Source of the DNA: Adenanthera pavonina | Taxonomy: Eukaryota > Streptophyta > Magnoliopsida > Fabales > Fabaceae | Direction of reading: 5' to 3' | DNA length: 64,000 bases | NCBI GenBank assembly: GCA_026686845.1 | Contig: JAIVEN010000006.1 | Coordinates: forward strand, 32,472,501 to 32,536,500 | Shown: positions 1-10,277 of the stretch, in pieces | Position numbering within the stretch: position 1 is the first letter of the stretch | Layout of the letters: every line of letters begins with the position of its first letter | Notes under the pieces: model-generated | The model's input: the letters and a program-made list of their open reading frames with translations, nothing else | Databases searched by the model: none | Told to the model about the DNA's origin: nothing | Translations under genes and position numbers: made by a program

Positions 1-719
1 AAGGAGAAAGACTTTGGCCATTAATGTGATAATTAAAGCATCGGCCATGAGTTTTGATATATTTCATAAATTGGTAAATGTGATGATAAATAAGTTTTTT
101 CTAGATTTTAATATTCCTTTAAGTTCTAGCTAAGGTGTGGCATGATATGAAGATGAATTATGGTCATGTAAATATCTTACAATTTTTGTATTGTAAGTAT
201 AAGGATACAAACGATCATTCTGACCACTACCAAATGAATGTTCTACAATATGGGCTAGTTGATGTATAAAGTATGAATGTTATCTATATTTAAAAACTAG
301 ATAGAAATAGATTTCATGTGGACCAAAGATCACTCAAATAGGATGAGTGTAAGATTTATAGTGAATTTTTAAAGTTAGCCCAGAAAACTGGAATTTCTGA
401 AATTGACCATATGAATGGTAGAAATTCACGAAATTTACTGTACAAATTGGCCAAGTCATTGCTCTGATTGATATTTTTCCCATGTAAATAATGTTTTAAG
501 CTACACATGGAGACTTGAATCACATGTATACGATTTTTATTGATTTAGTTATGAATTTCCAAATTTTAATTGGAATAAATGAATTAGATTAAATGAATAG
601 TGCCAAAGTTGAAAAAATTTTGTTATGGCATTTATTGTGATTCAAGATCCTACTATGATATAAATAGACTTTAGAATGGTTAATTATGTGGGAAATGGGC
701 CTATAAAGGAGGTGTTACA
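1..719 (+). repeat. Probable 3' end of a Ty3-type LTR, truncated by the window edge
   Basis: No open reading frame is present. The stretch is AT-rich and ends in CTATAAAGG followed by GTGTTACA at 712-719, an ending like that of many plant Ty3/gypsy (chromovirus) LTRs, whose ends are the inverted pair TGTAACAC/GTGTTACA. The other end lies outside the window, so the call rests on the terminal bases and general composition only. It could equally be plain intergenic sequence. Confidence 0.3.
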
Positions 720-738
720 TGAATCATATCGGTAGGTC

Positions 739-1689
739 TGTTGAATCAAGCGTTTTGATGATTCCAAACAACCGGAGCTTGGAAGGAAGATATCAAAGGA
801 GTACAAGAGATCTCAAGTGAAGAAATCTAGGAAGAAATGAGTACAAGATTAGTTTGTAGGATTTTTCACAGTGTTCACAGAGTAAAAGGCTTTGATCTTG
901 CACCCAATGATTTTAAATGAGTATTTTTCAACATTCCTATGTTAACTTATGATATATTTGAAAAATACTCACTAACAGACGAATTTTGAACTGTTAAACT
1001 TCATATCTTACTTTGAAAATTTGAACTTTGATGACTGAAATTCAAAGTTACAGAGATGTTGCCTCTGACAGACGAATTTTAGTCTATTGAAATTTGAATT
1101 TCAAGTCAAGAATAATTTGTGAAAAATGAAAAATTCATCTGAAGTTATGTCAAAGTTAATCTAAAATAAGAGTGCAAAAAGAGTTCTAAGTCAGTCCTTC
1201 TAACAGACAAATTTTGGTTTTGAAAATTCAAATTTTGGAATGAAACATGTATACATCTAATAAGAGGTATCTCTGACAGACAAACTTTGAAGGCTCAAAA
1301 TTCAAATTTCAAAAAGAAAAACTTTTGTACCATCTTAAGTTGCTCATTGACAGATGAATTTTGGACCCCAAAATTCGAACTTCAAGTGCACTATAGCAAT
1401 ATGGAACAACTGTTCATACTTATCAGAAGCACTTTAAACTTGAAAATTTGTATGTTCTAACATAGGAAATATTTGTCAAAATGAAAATTTGAATTTTACC
1501 TTTGAATAGATGAACTTTGAAGTTCAACGTTAAAGTCTTCAACTTATGGTCTTTACGAAATTGGTTTGTTGACACCCCAAAATTCGAATTTTGGATGTCA
1601 GACTCATTAAATACTGTTGGTAAACTGCTAGTTTTGTAGAGTAACCATTGGGTAATATCTCTAACAGCTAGATCTTGTCTCTAACATAT
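739..1689 (+). repeat. Element A 5' LTR, first part
   Basis: This is U3 sequence matching the 3' LTR from 22644 onward. Shared landmarks are TGTTGAATCAAG at the start and many CAGACGAA- or TTCGAATT-like motifs. It stops at CTAACATAT (1681-1689), exactly where element B begins, and resumes at 13638. The 3' LTR shows the uninterrupted form of the junction near 23700, CTAACATATAGTTAAG. Confidence 0.88.
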
Positions 1690-3435
1690 TGTTAACAAGA
1701 CTGACTTCCCAAGAGGGGGGTGAATTGGGAAGATTGAAATTTTTCTGCACAAAGTGAAGTGGGTGAAGATATCACAGTATAATGAAAGCAATGAGTAAAA
1801 CAGAGTAAGCTGATAAGTAAGGATAAGGAGAAGAAAACTTAGTGATTTATCCTGGTTCGGTCTATCCACTTGACCTACGTCCAGTCCCCAAGACAACTCT
1901 TGAGATTTATCCACTATACAGCAAGAATTTCAATGGGCTTCTTGCTAATGCCACAGTACATGAGTATGCTCTGTTTCTGAGCTCTCTCAAACTCTCCAAG
2001 CACTTTCTCTATGTGCTTCCCAATCCCCTTGTGAATTCCCCTCACAAGTAAATCTATCTTTCAGATGAAGAGTAGATTGTTTACAAAGATACAACTATCT
2101 TGAATAGAGTAGATATGAAGGTTAAAGTACAGATAATGAAGTTGAGAGGGTAAAAGCTTTTGAGATGAAGATTCAGCAAAAATTCGGTATATACAAGTTT
2201 GATTCGTTACCCACAACTTCAAATGATGTTACTTTTATAGTTTTAGGTCTCAAGTATCCGTTAGAGACTTAATCTATCCATTGGGGAAGTTATCTAACGG
2301 TTACTCTGAAAAACTATCCGTTTACCTACCGTATTTAATGTTTCTGACACACTGAAATTTGAATTTTGGTTGGTCAACAGAAGAATTTCAAAGGAACCGA
2401 AGGTTAAAGCTTCCAATGTTAAAATACGAAGTTCGTCTGTCCATAGAGTGAAATTTAAATTTTGAAATTTATAAAATATTTTCACAATGTGACATACGAA
2501 TTTTCAAGAAGAAAGTTTTTCTGTAAATCGTGAACAGTGTTTTCAATTTGCTACAGTAACCTCGAAATTCGAATTTTGGATGCCCGAAATTCGAATTTTG
2601 GTTGCCCAAAATTCGTCTGTCCATTGAACGTTCAAAGAGGCACAGTAGTTCACTTTCTTCGAAATTCGAATTTTGACAGAGTGAAATTCGTCTGTCAGAG
2701 ATCAATTTTGAAACTTAATTTCTTCTTGATTTCAGATGAACTTTAACATAGTTTCAGACGAATTTCTTCTGTTTTCTCAAGTTGTGTTTTGTCTGAAATT
2801 CGAAATTTGAAAGAGTGAAATTCGAATGTCACAAAGAAGCTCCTTTCGGACTTATATGAAAATTCGAATGTTGTAAAGTCAAAGTTCGTCTGTCAGAGAG
2901 CATTTTTCAAACTCAATTTCTTCTTGATTTCAGATGAACTTTAACATAGTTTCAGACGAATTTCTTTGGTTTTCACAAATTGCATTTTGTCTGAAATTCG
3001 AACTTTGAAACTGTAAAGTTCGTCTGTCACAAAGAGGCTTCTTTCAGACTTGATGAAAATTCGAATTTTGAAAGACCAAAATTCATCTGACAGAGAGACA
3101 TCTCTTCAGACTTGTTCAGTTTTAACTCGAAATTCGAATTTTCAAAGGTAAAGTTCGAATTTCCAACTTGACAGTTCAGTTTAAACTTTCAAACTTCATC
3201 TGTTTGTGAGTATTTTTCAAATAAGTAAAGATTTAATTTCAAATCAAGGTTTGAAAACATCTTTTTCTTAAATCAAAATCTTTTACCCAATCACAACTAA
3301 AACTAAAGATGTTACAAGAGATCTAACAGCAAATACTCAGAAGATCTTTACTTGAAACAACTTTGATCTCCTTTGATATCTTCAATCCAAGCTCTTGAGT
3401 GTTAGCTGGGAATCATCAAAACTCTTGATTCAACA
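1690..3435 (-). repeat. Element B 3' LTR
   Basis: The ends are TG...CA when read on either strand. The length is 1746 bp, against 1725 bp for the partner at 11908-13632; most of the difference is an extra ~21 bases near 2585-2605, where a GAAATTCGAATTTTGG-type unit is repeated. The minus strand has a TATA-like CTATAAAAG near 2232-2240. The distal half is dense in TTCGTCTG, CAGACGAA and ATTCGAATTTT motifs. Confidence 0.93.
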
Positions 3436-3449
3436 TTCTCCCCCTTTTT
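3436..3449 (-). other. Element B polypurine tract (plus-strand primer)
   Basis: The minus strand reads AAAAAGGGGGAGAA immediately before the TG of the 3' LTR. This is the expected position and composition of the primer for plus-strand synthesis. Confidence 0.85.
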
Positions 3450-3740
3450 GATGATGACAAAATAACTCACAAACTGGATTAGTACTTGGGTTTGCTTATA
3501 CAAGCTCCCCTTCAACATATGCATTACAGTTCATAAGATATCATTTCCAACAGATTAAGTGAAGTGATTCAAAGCCCAAAACATTGTAACCAAGAACATA
3601 ATTCATTGAATCAAATTGTTTCAATACATATTTCAATTTAAGATCAGTTCTCAAAACATAAGGAATAATCATCAAACAAGATACAATCAAACAACTAAAA
3701 CAAGATACAATAGGAAGATTCAGCCTAAGATCTAAAACAA

Positions 3741-5942
3741 TCACTTCTTCTTTGGCTTAGACTTCTTGCTGTATGTCTTTCCTTTCCCAGAAGACTCAGC
3801 AGATTTTCCAGCTTGCTTGGTCCCAGTTTGCTTTATCTTCTCCCCTTTTTTGGCATCATCAGAAAGCCCAACAAAATCCATTGGAGGAGGAATCTGAGAA
3901 ATAGGAACAGCACGAAGAGGGACAGGAGCAAAATGAATCTCTGGCTGAACTGGTGCAGGAGGCTCAGGGCTAGGTTCTTCATCATCATCAGAGACCTCAA
4001 GCAGCTCTTGCATTTCCTGCCTGGAAAGAGCCAGTCGAGCTCTCTGTTCCTTTGAAAGCCCATAAGCAGCAAGAGAAGGAGAGGCTGGTTGAGCAGGAGG
4101 AAACATTTCTTCAAGTCTTCGCCTTTGAGCTTGCAGGAGAGCATTGTGAGCAATAGCTTCAAAATCAATAACAGGCACAATGCTCCTTTCCTCATTGAGT
4201 GCAGCTTGCAGAAATGGTGAAGCAGATATGGATGCTACTAGCTGCTCAACTTGCTCAGACTCTTGGGTGGAAAGTATAGAGTCTTGAGCAATTGCTTCAC
4301 TAGGCTCAAGAGGGCTTGATTCCTGCAGACCCTCTTCCTCTATGCCATAGTCCAAGGGTGGACCAGGGCTTGCCTCATTGCTGGAGACTTTTGGAGTGCC
4401 AGCTGGTTCAGTCTCTTGCACACCAACACCAGGGATAGGAGAATCCAACTCAAACGGACTTGGAGGCACAGGAGATGGAGACAGAGTAGGCTCAGGAACA
4501 CTAGGCTGAGGTGGAGCTGAAGTGGTAGGAATTGCATTTCTGATTTCTTCATAAGCATCAGCTACCACCTTCATATTTACAGCCAACTAATGGATCTGAT
4601 CTTGTAGATGAGTAAATTTGGCATTTTGCTCATCCCTAATGCTGAGAATGAGTGTTGACAGACTGTCAAACAACTCAGTGATCTTTGTTGGCTTGACCCG
4701 TGAGGAGGGAGTGAAAGGAGGGTGTGTAGGCCTGGATGGAGATGGAATAGGCTGAGAAGGCTGAGGTACAGATCTGCCAGGAGCCTCAGAAGTGCCTTCT
4801 TGTTGGAGGGAAGCATCAGCAACAAAGAACAAGTCTTCAGATTTCCCTGCTCCCTTTCCAACCCAATGTCCTTCATCTCTTTCAATGCTCATCCTTTGCA
4901 ATTCCTCTTCTTTGAAGGCCTCAGTGAGTTTCCCTTTCCCCTTTTCAATGTGTTGAATCCTAGCATGCTGCAGGATTCTTGAAATAATTGCTGCATAGGG
5001 GAGTGTGGAATCCTTCCTCTGATCCCTTGCCTTTATCATTCGCTGGAGGATGATATGACCCATGTTAATTAGCTTCCCACGTATGATAGCAGTCATCACA
5101 TGAGCCTCTACCCTTGTTATCAAATTGAAGCTTCCACCTTTATTGAAAATGATCCTGGACACAATGTAGTGCAGGATCCTTACTTGTACACTTAGGTCTG
5201 TGGGCTTCAACAGATTTATTGTGGGCCTATTCTCCCTTCTTCTGAATAAGGTGTCCAAGATGGTGCTTTCTTTGTAATTCAGAAATGAGCCACCTTCTTC
5301 ATTAGCTGTGCTAGCCTCATCCATATATCCAGAGGCTGTGATGTCAACTTTCAGCCCATCTTGTCCTGGGATTTCCAGCACCTCATTGAAGATTTCATCA
5401 GCAAGCCAAATAGTCCTTGATCTCAAGGTGACCTCCCATTTCCTTTTCTTGTTGTTATATTGAAGAGAGGCATACCAAGTCTTCACTACCTCATCGTCAT
5501 ATTTTTCAGCAATTTCCAATAGATTCTTATATCTTAACAACCATATTCCGGCATCAAAGTTGTTAGATATTAAGAATTGTTCCATATTCACACAGTGAGG
5601 CTTGATTACCTTTTTGTTGAAAAACTTGGTGGAATACTCTTCTTGAATCTCTGGAGTGCTCCAAAGTGGCAGTGTAGTGAGCTCATATTCTCCAGATTGT
5701 GTAGAAGAGGAGGAAGCCACAGCAGTAGTATCAGCCAAAGGAACTGCAGATTTTGATGATGAGGGCCTAGCTTTATGAGATTCTGACTTGGATGATGATT
5801 TTTGGCGTTTGGAAGGGGTAGCTTTATTGGGTTCGGCCTTTCTCTTGGATTTCTCTCCTTCCTTTGTAGCATATTGAGATTTGACCGTTCTTTTTGGCCG
5901 TGTTCCAGCTTGTCCTGCTCCAGGATTCTTCACTCTCGCCAT
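3741..5942 (-). pseudogene. Element B third ORF (plant transposon-associated protein), one nonsense codon
   Basis: The frame is 733 codons, broken once by TAG at 4587-4589. Element A has CAG at the aligned position, so the break is a single C-to-T change. The start is the ATG at 5942 (MARVKNPG), also used in A. Residues 1-85 are Lys/Ser/Arg-rich. Residues ~95-340 form a globular domain with blocks such as VKTWYASL, RRRENRP and IFNKGGSFNLITR. A Ser/Pro-rich linker follows, then a probable helical coiled-coil stretch around the stop, an acidic Pro/Ser-rich region, and a basic tail ending KKSKPKKK. No signal peptide or membrane segment is visible, so it is not envelope-like. The globular part resembles the domain Pfam calls putative plant transposon protein; that match is from recognition, not a search. 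Its role is unknown. Confidence 0.75.
3838..3851 (-). other. Second polypurine tract inside the end of ORF3 (element B)
   Basis: The minus strand reads AAAAAAGGGGAGAA within the codons for the KKGEK motif near the ORF3 carboxy terminus. It is nearly identical to the true polypurine tract about 400 bases further on. Element A has the same feature at 22278-22292. Extra polypurine tracts upstream of the 3' LTR have been described for Sireviruses. Confidence 0.6.
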
Positions 5943-6934
5943 TTTTCGGTTGAATGATGCAGAATGTGGCTGAGAATAGATTTAAGGAATGCGAAAGGAA
6001 GTTTAAACGGTGAAGAATGACGGTTTTTGGACAGGAGTTAAGAGGATTGAAGAGAGAATCAGAACAGACTTGGAGAAGTTACAAATAGGGTTGCGTCTGT
6101 TCTCTGGAAAATCGTCAGATTTAACGTATGTAACCATCTGACAGACGAATTTTGAGGGGTCAAAATTTGAACTTCGGGCAGTTACAAGTTAAACCGTTCA
6201 GCAAAGCTTACTGACAGACGAATTTTCATCTGAAAGTTCGTCTGATAGAGGCTTGGAACAAGCAGTACACGTACAACAGACGAATTTTGTTTCAACAAAG
6301 TTCGAATGTTGAAGAGAAAACAGCATCAACAAACAAAACTTCAACCAATAGACGAATTAAGCATGCAGAGCATCATCTTTCAAGCATTCAGCATGAAGAA
6401 CATGATTCAACAGACGAATTTTGAACTATAAATTCAAATTTTTCATCTTTTGTAAAGGTTGTCCAACAGTCGTATGTCAAGAAGTGATAATTCGTATAAC
6501 AGTGATGGACAAACATATCTTTGAAAGTTTTGTTCTTGAAAATTTGAACTTCCATATTCAACAGACGAATTTCGAGGCATCAGTGAGAACTGTTCCAAAG
6601 TATAACAGGTCGAAGTTCGTCTGTTGGTCACTTAAAATTCGAATGTTGACCACGTTGACCAGTATAAAAACACAGTCTATGAAGCAACATATGTCTAACA
6701 CCATTTCAAATATAAGCATCATCATTAAAAAAACTTACAGAATGGATCCAGAACTTAGGATTTTCATTGTTTACTTCACTTTCTGGTTGTTCCATTCTGA
6801 AATGCTCCAATCTTCAAGAGTATAGCCATTTAGTCTTGTGAGGAGCACCTGCAACTTAAATTAAACACTCTCCGATGCTGAAGTTAGAATTGATTTTAAT
6901 TTAAAACTCTAAAAAGAGAATTCATAAGAATAAC
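5943..6934 (-). promoter_or_regulatory. Spacer between pol and ORF3 with short-motif array
   Basis: No convincing coding frame is present. Between ~6130 and 6660 the sequence repeats CAGACGAATTT (for example near 6142, 6217, 6278, 6412 and 6564) together with TTCGTCTG (6236, 6617) and TTCGAATG blocks. The same motifs fill the LTRs. The array sits directly upstream of ORF3, so it could serve as a promoter or protein-binding region for that gene; this is inference. Element A has an equivalent spacer at 19183-20139. Confidence 0.5.
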
Positions 6935-9900
6935 TTACAATTCATTGGGATTTACCATTCCCAATTCTCTTCTTATTTTGCAATGCCTGTCTTTTGGTAG
7001 AGGTTTGGTGAGTATATCAGCTACTTGATCCTCTGTTGGGATGTATTCCAGCTTAACTTCTCCTTTCAAAACGTGATCCCTTATGAAGTGGTGCCTAACC
7101 TCAATATGTTTCGTCCTTGAGTGCATGACAGGATTCTTAGTGATATTTATGGCACTTTGATTATCACACATGATGGGTATCTCCTTCATTTTAACCTCAA
7201 GATCCTCAAGCTTCTGCTTCATCCAGATGACTTGTGCACAACAGCTTCCAGCTGCAACATACTCAGCTTCTGCAGTGGATAGAGCCACACTGTTTTGCTT
7301 TTTGCTGAACCATGAAACTAGGGATCCTCCAAGAAATTGACAAGTTCCACTTGTGCTTTTTCTGTCAGTTTTGGATCCTACAAAATCAGCATAGTGTATC
7401 CTTTGAGATCGTCTCCATTGCCTTTTGGATACCAAAGACCCATCTGTGATGTTCCAATGAGATATCTGAAAATTCTTTTCACAGCTGTTGCATGGGTCTC
7501 TTTGGGGCATGATTGGAACCTTGCACATATACAGACATTGAACATAATGTCAGGTCTGCTGGCAGTTAAGTACAGCAGGGATCCAATCATTCTTCTGTAC
7601 TGAGTAATGTTAAACATCTTCCCATTCTCATCCATGTCCAGTTTGGTTGCAGTAGCCATAGGTGTTCCCATTGGCTTGGCATTCTCCATTCCAAACTTCT
7701 TTAGCAGCTCTTTCAGATACTTGGATTGGCTGAGGAAGATGCCATCATCTCGCTGTCTGATTTGCTGTCCAAGGAAGAAATTGAGTTCACCCATCATAGA
7801 CATCTCGAATTCTCCCTGCATTAACTCAGAAAATTTCTTGCAAAGAGTCTCATTAGTAGCACCGAAAATAATATCATCAACATAAATTTGAACAATTAGT
7901 AAATCTTTATTTTCTTTCTTAGTAAATAAGGTTGTGTCAACTTTGCCTCTATTGAATCCTTTTTCACTTAGAAAATTGCTCAGTCTCTCATACCATGCTC
8001 TAGGGGCTTGTTTTAAACCACAAAGAGCTTTCTTTAGTTTATAAACATGGTTTGGTTTTGTAGAATCCTCAAAGCCTGGAGGTTGATCTACATAGACCTC
8101 TTCCATGATATATCCATTCAGAAAGGCACTCTTTACATCCATTTGATATAGTAAAATGTTTTTCATGCATGCATATGCCAGCAGTATTCTTATGGCCTCT
8201 AGTCTTGCTACTGGTGCAAAGGTTTCTTCAAAATCAATAACTTCTTCCTGGTTATACCCTTTAGCAACCAGTCTAGCTTTATTTCTAATTATTGTTCCAG
8301 ATTCATCAAGTTTATTTCTAAAAACCCATTTGGTACCAATAACAGGATGATTTCTGGGCCTTGGTACTAAATCCCAAACTTGATTTCTTTCAAACTGATT
8401 TAGTTCATCTTGCATAGCCAAAATCCAGTAATCATCAGTTAAGGCTTCTTCAGCACATTTGGGTTCAATTTGAGAAATGAAAGCACAGTTTAACATTTGA
8501 TCCCTTAACTATTTTCTGGTTTTGACTCTCTCTTGAACATCCCCTATCACTTGATCAACAGGGTGATTCCTTTGATATCTCCAAGCTCTAGGGAGTTCTT
8601 GAGATATTTCTTCATTTTCATCAAACTCTTGTTCCTGGATATCTTCCTCTGTGTTAACAGATTCAGATATCTTTGGAGATTCTATTTTATTTTTATCAGA
8701 AATGCCCAGTTTTTCAAAGTTGAAAGCAAGATCATCCTCATTGGCAATATGTTTTGAAACAGTTTCATTTTCAATGAAAACCACATGCACAGATTCTTCT
8801 ATCACATTTGATCTTTTGTTATAAACTCTATATGCCTTACTCCTACTAGAATAGCCCAGAAATATACCTTCATCGGATTTTGCATCAAACTTACCCAGAT
8901 TTTCTTTTCCGTTGTTATGGACGAAGCATTTGCATCCGAACACATGGAGATGGGACAGATTTGGCTTTCTCCCCTTGTACAGCTCGTATAGAGTCTTTCC
9001 AAGGATGGGTCTGATGTAGGCTCTGTTGATGATGTAACTTGCTGTGTTCACTGCATCAGCCCAAAACACTTAAGAAAGTTTCTTCTCATTCAGCATAGCT
9101 CTGGCCATCTCCCCAATAGTTCTGTTCTTCCTTTCTACTACTCCATTCTGTTGAGGAGTCCTAGGAGCTGAGAAGTTGTGGTCAATTCCATGCTCACTGC
9201 AGTACTCCAGGAAGTATGCATTTTCAAATTCTCCTCCATGATCTGACCTGATAGACACAATAGAAATACCTTTCTCATTTTTCACTTTCTTAGCTAAGGT
9301 TACAAATGCATCAAAGGTATTACTTTTAGAGGAAAGAAATAATGTCCAAGTGAATCTAGAATAATCATCTACAATTACAAGCACATACAGATTACCACCA
9401 AGACTCTTTACCCTAGAAGGTCCAATTAAGTCCATATGCAGCAACTCAAGTGGTCTAGTTGTGGTAACTATGTTCTTAGATTTGAAGGATGATTTAATTT
9501 GTTTTCCTTTTAAGCATGCATCACATTCTTTATCCTTTTCAAAAGATATCTTTGGCAAACCAGTAACTAGCTCATTTTTAACCAGTTTAGACAATTGATT
9601 CATATTAACATGAGTTAATCTCCTATGCCATAACCAACTATCATTATTTTGACTAATTAAGCACACAGAATCTAAGGGAGGAAGTTCATCAAGATCAATA
9701 GTATAACAGTTACCATCCCTTTGAGCTTTCAAGATTACTTTGTGATCACTTTTTCTGATGACCAGGCAAAACTTTGAGTCAAACAGCACCCAGTTTCCTC
9801 TATCACAGGTTTGACTCACGCTCAGCAGATTGTGGTTGAGGCCAATTACAAACAACACCTCTTCAATGGATGTTTCTGGATTTTTCCCCACAATGCCAAT

Positions 9901-10220
9901 GCCAATGATTTTACCATATTGATCACCTCCAAAGGTCACCTTTCCTCCTTTCTTGTCTCTAAGGGTGATGAACTTCTCCTTATCACCAATCATGTAGCTT
10001 GAGCAGGCACTGTCCATATACCATTTGTTGCTCTTCTTAGCTTTAAGACAGACCTGCAAGTCATTTTAGGTACCCAAATTTGCTTGGGTCCTTTTTGGTT
10101 AGTAGATCTTTCCCTAGATGCATATGCAACTCTGGGAACCCATTCAACTTTCCTGCTAAGTCCATTTTTCTTTAAAATACATGAACTCAAAATGTGTCCC
10201 TTTTTGTTGCAGAAATGGCA
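6935..10220 (-). pseudogene. Element B pol: protease, integrase, reverse transcriptase, RNase H
   Basis: In minus-strand order: protease motif WYMDSACS near 10010; GAG-pre-integrase zinc site (LWHRRLTH and CDACLKG); integrase D-D-E signature (HMDLIG, RSDHGGEFE, NGVVERKNR); copia RT with KARLVAKGY, MDVKSAFLNG and catalytic YVDD; RNase H with GSKTDRKSTSG, STAEAEY and DNQSAI; end at MVNPNEL plus stop. Breaks are TAA at 9070-9072 and TAG at 8509-8511, both Gln codons in element A, and a one-base deletion near 7385 that shifts the start of RNase H. A frame change also lies between 10060 and 10100. Domain order and motifs are diagnostic of Ty1/copia. The enzyme set is otherwise well preserved. Confidence 0.92.
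10179..10220 (-). other. Second CCHC zinc knuckle, downstream of the gag stop
   Basis: The minus strand encodes C-H-F-C-N-K-K-G-H-I-L-S-S-C, a perfect CX2CX4HX4C knuckle. It lies in the gag frame but after the gag stop (TAG at 10278-10280) and one more in-frame TAA. Element A keeps a damaged version near 15876 whose last Cys is Tyr. Both intervening stops are one C-to-T step from Gln codons, so the ancestral gag probably ran through and had two knuckles. Confidence 0.65.
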
Positions 10221-10277
10221 GGTAGTGAAGGGACTACTAGATTAAGAGGTAGGAAGAAAACAATGCAGATAATACTT

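Noticed and set aside
3833..4195. 120-codon minus-strand frame, Leu-rich
   Set aside because: It is an alternative frame of ORF3; the Leu-rich composition is a by-product of reading Pro/Glu codons out of frame.
6421..6825. 134-codon open frame on the + strand
   Set aside because: It lies in the motif-rich pol-ORF3 spacer, antisense to element B, has no domain, and its aligned region in element A is not open.
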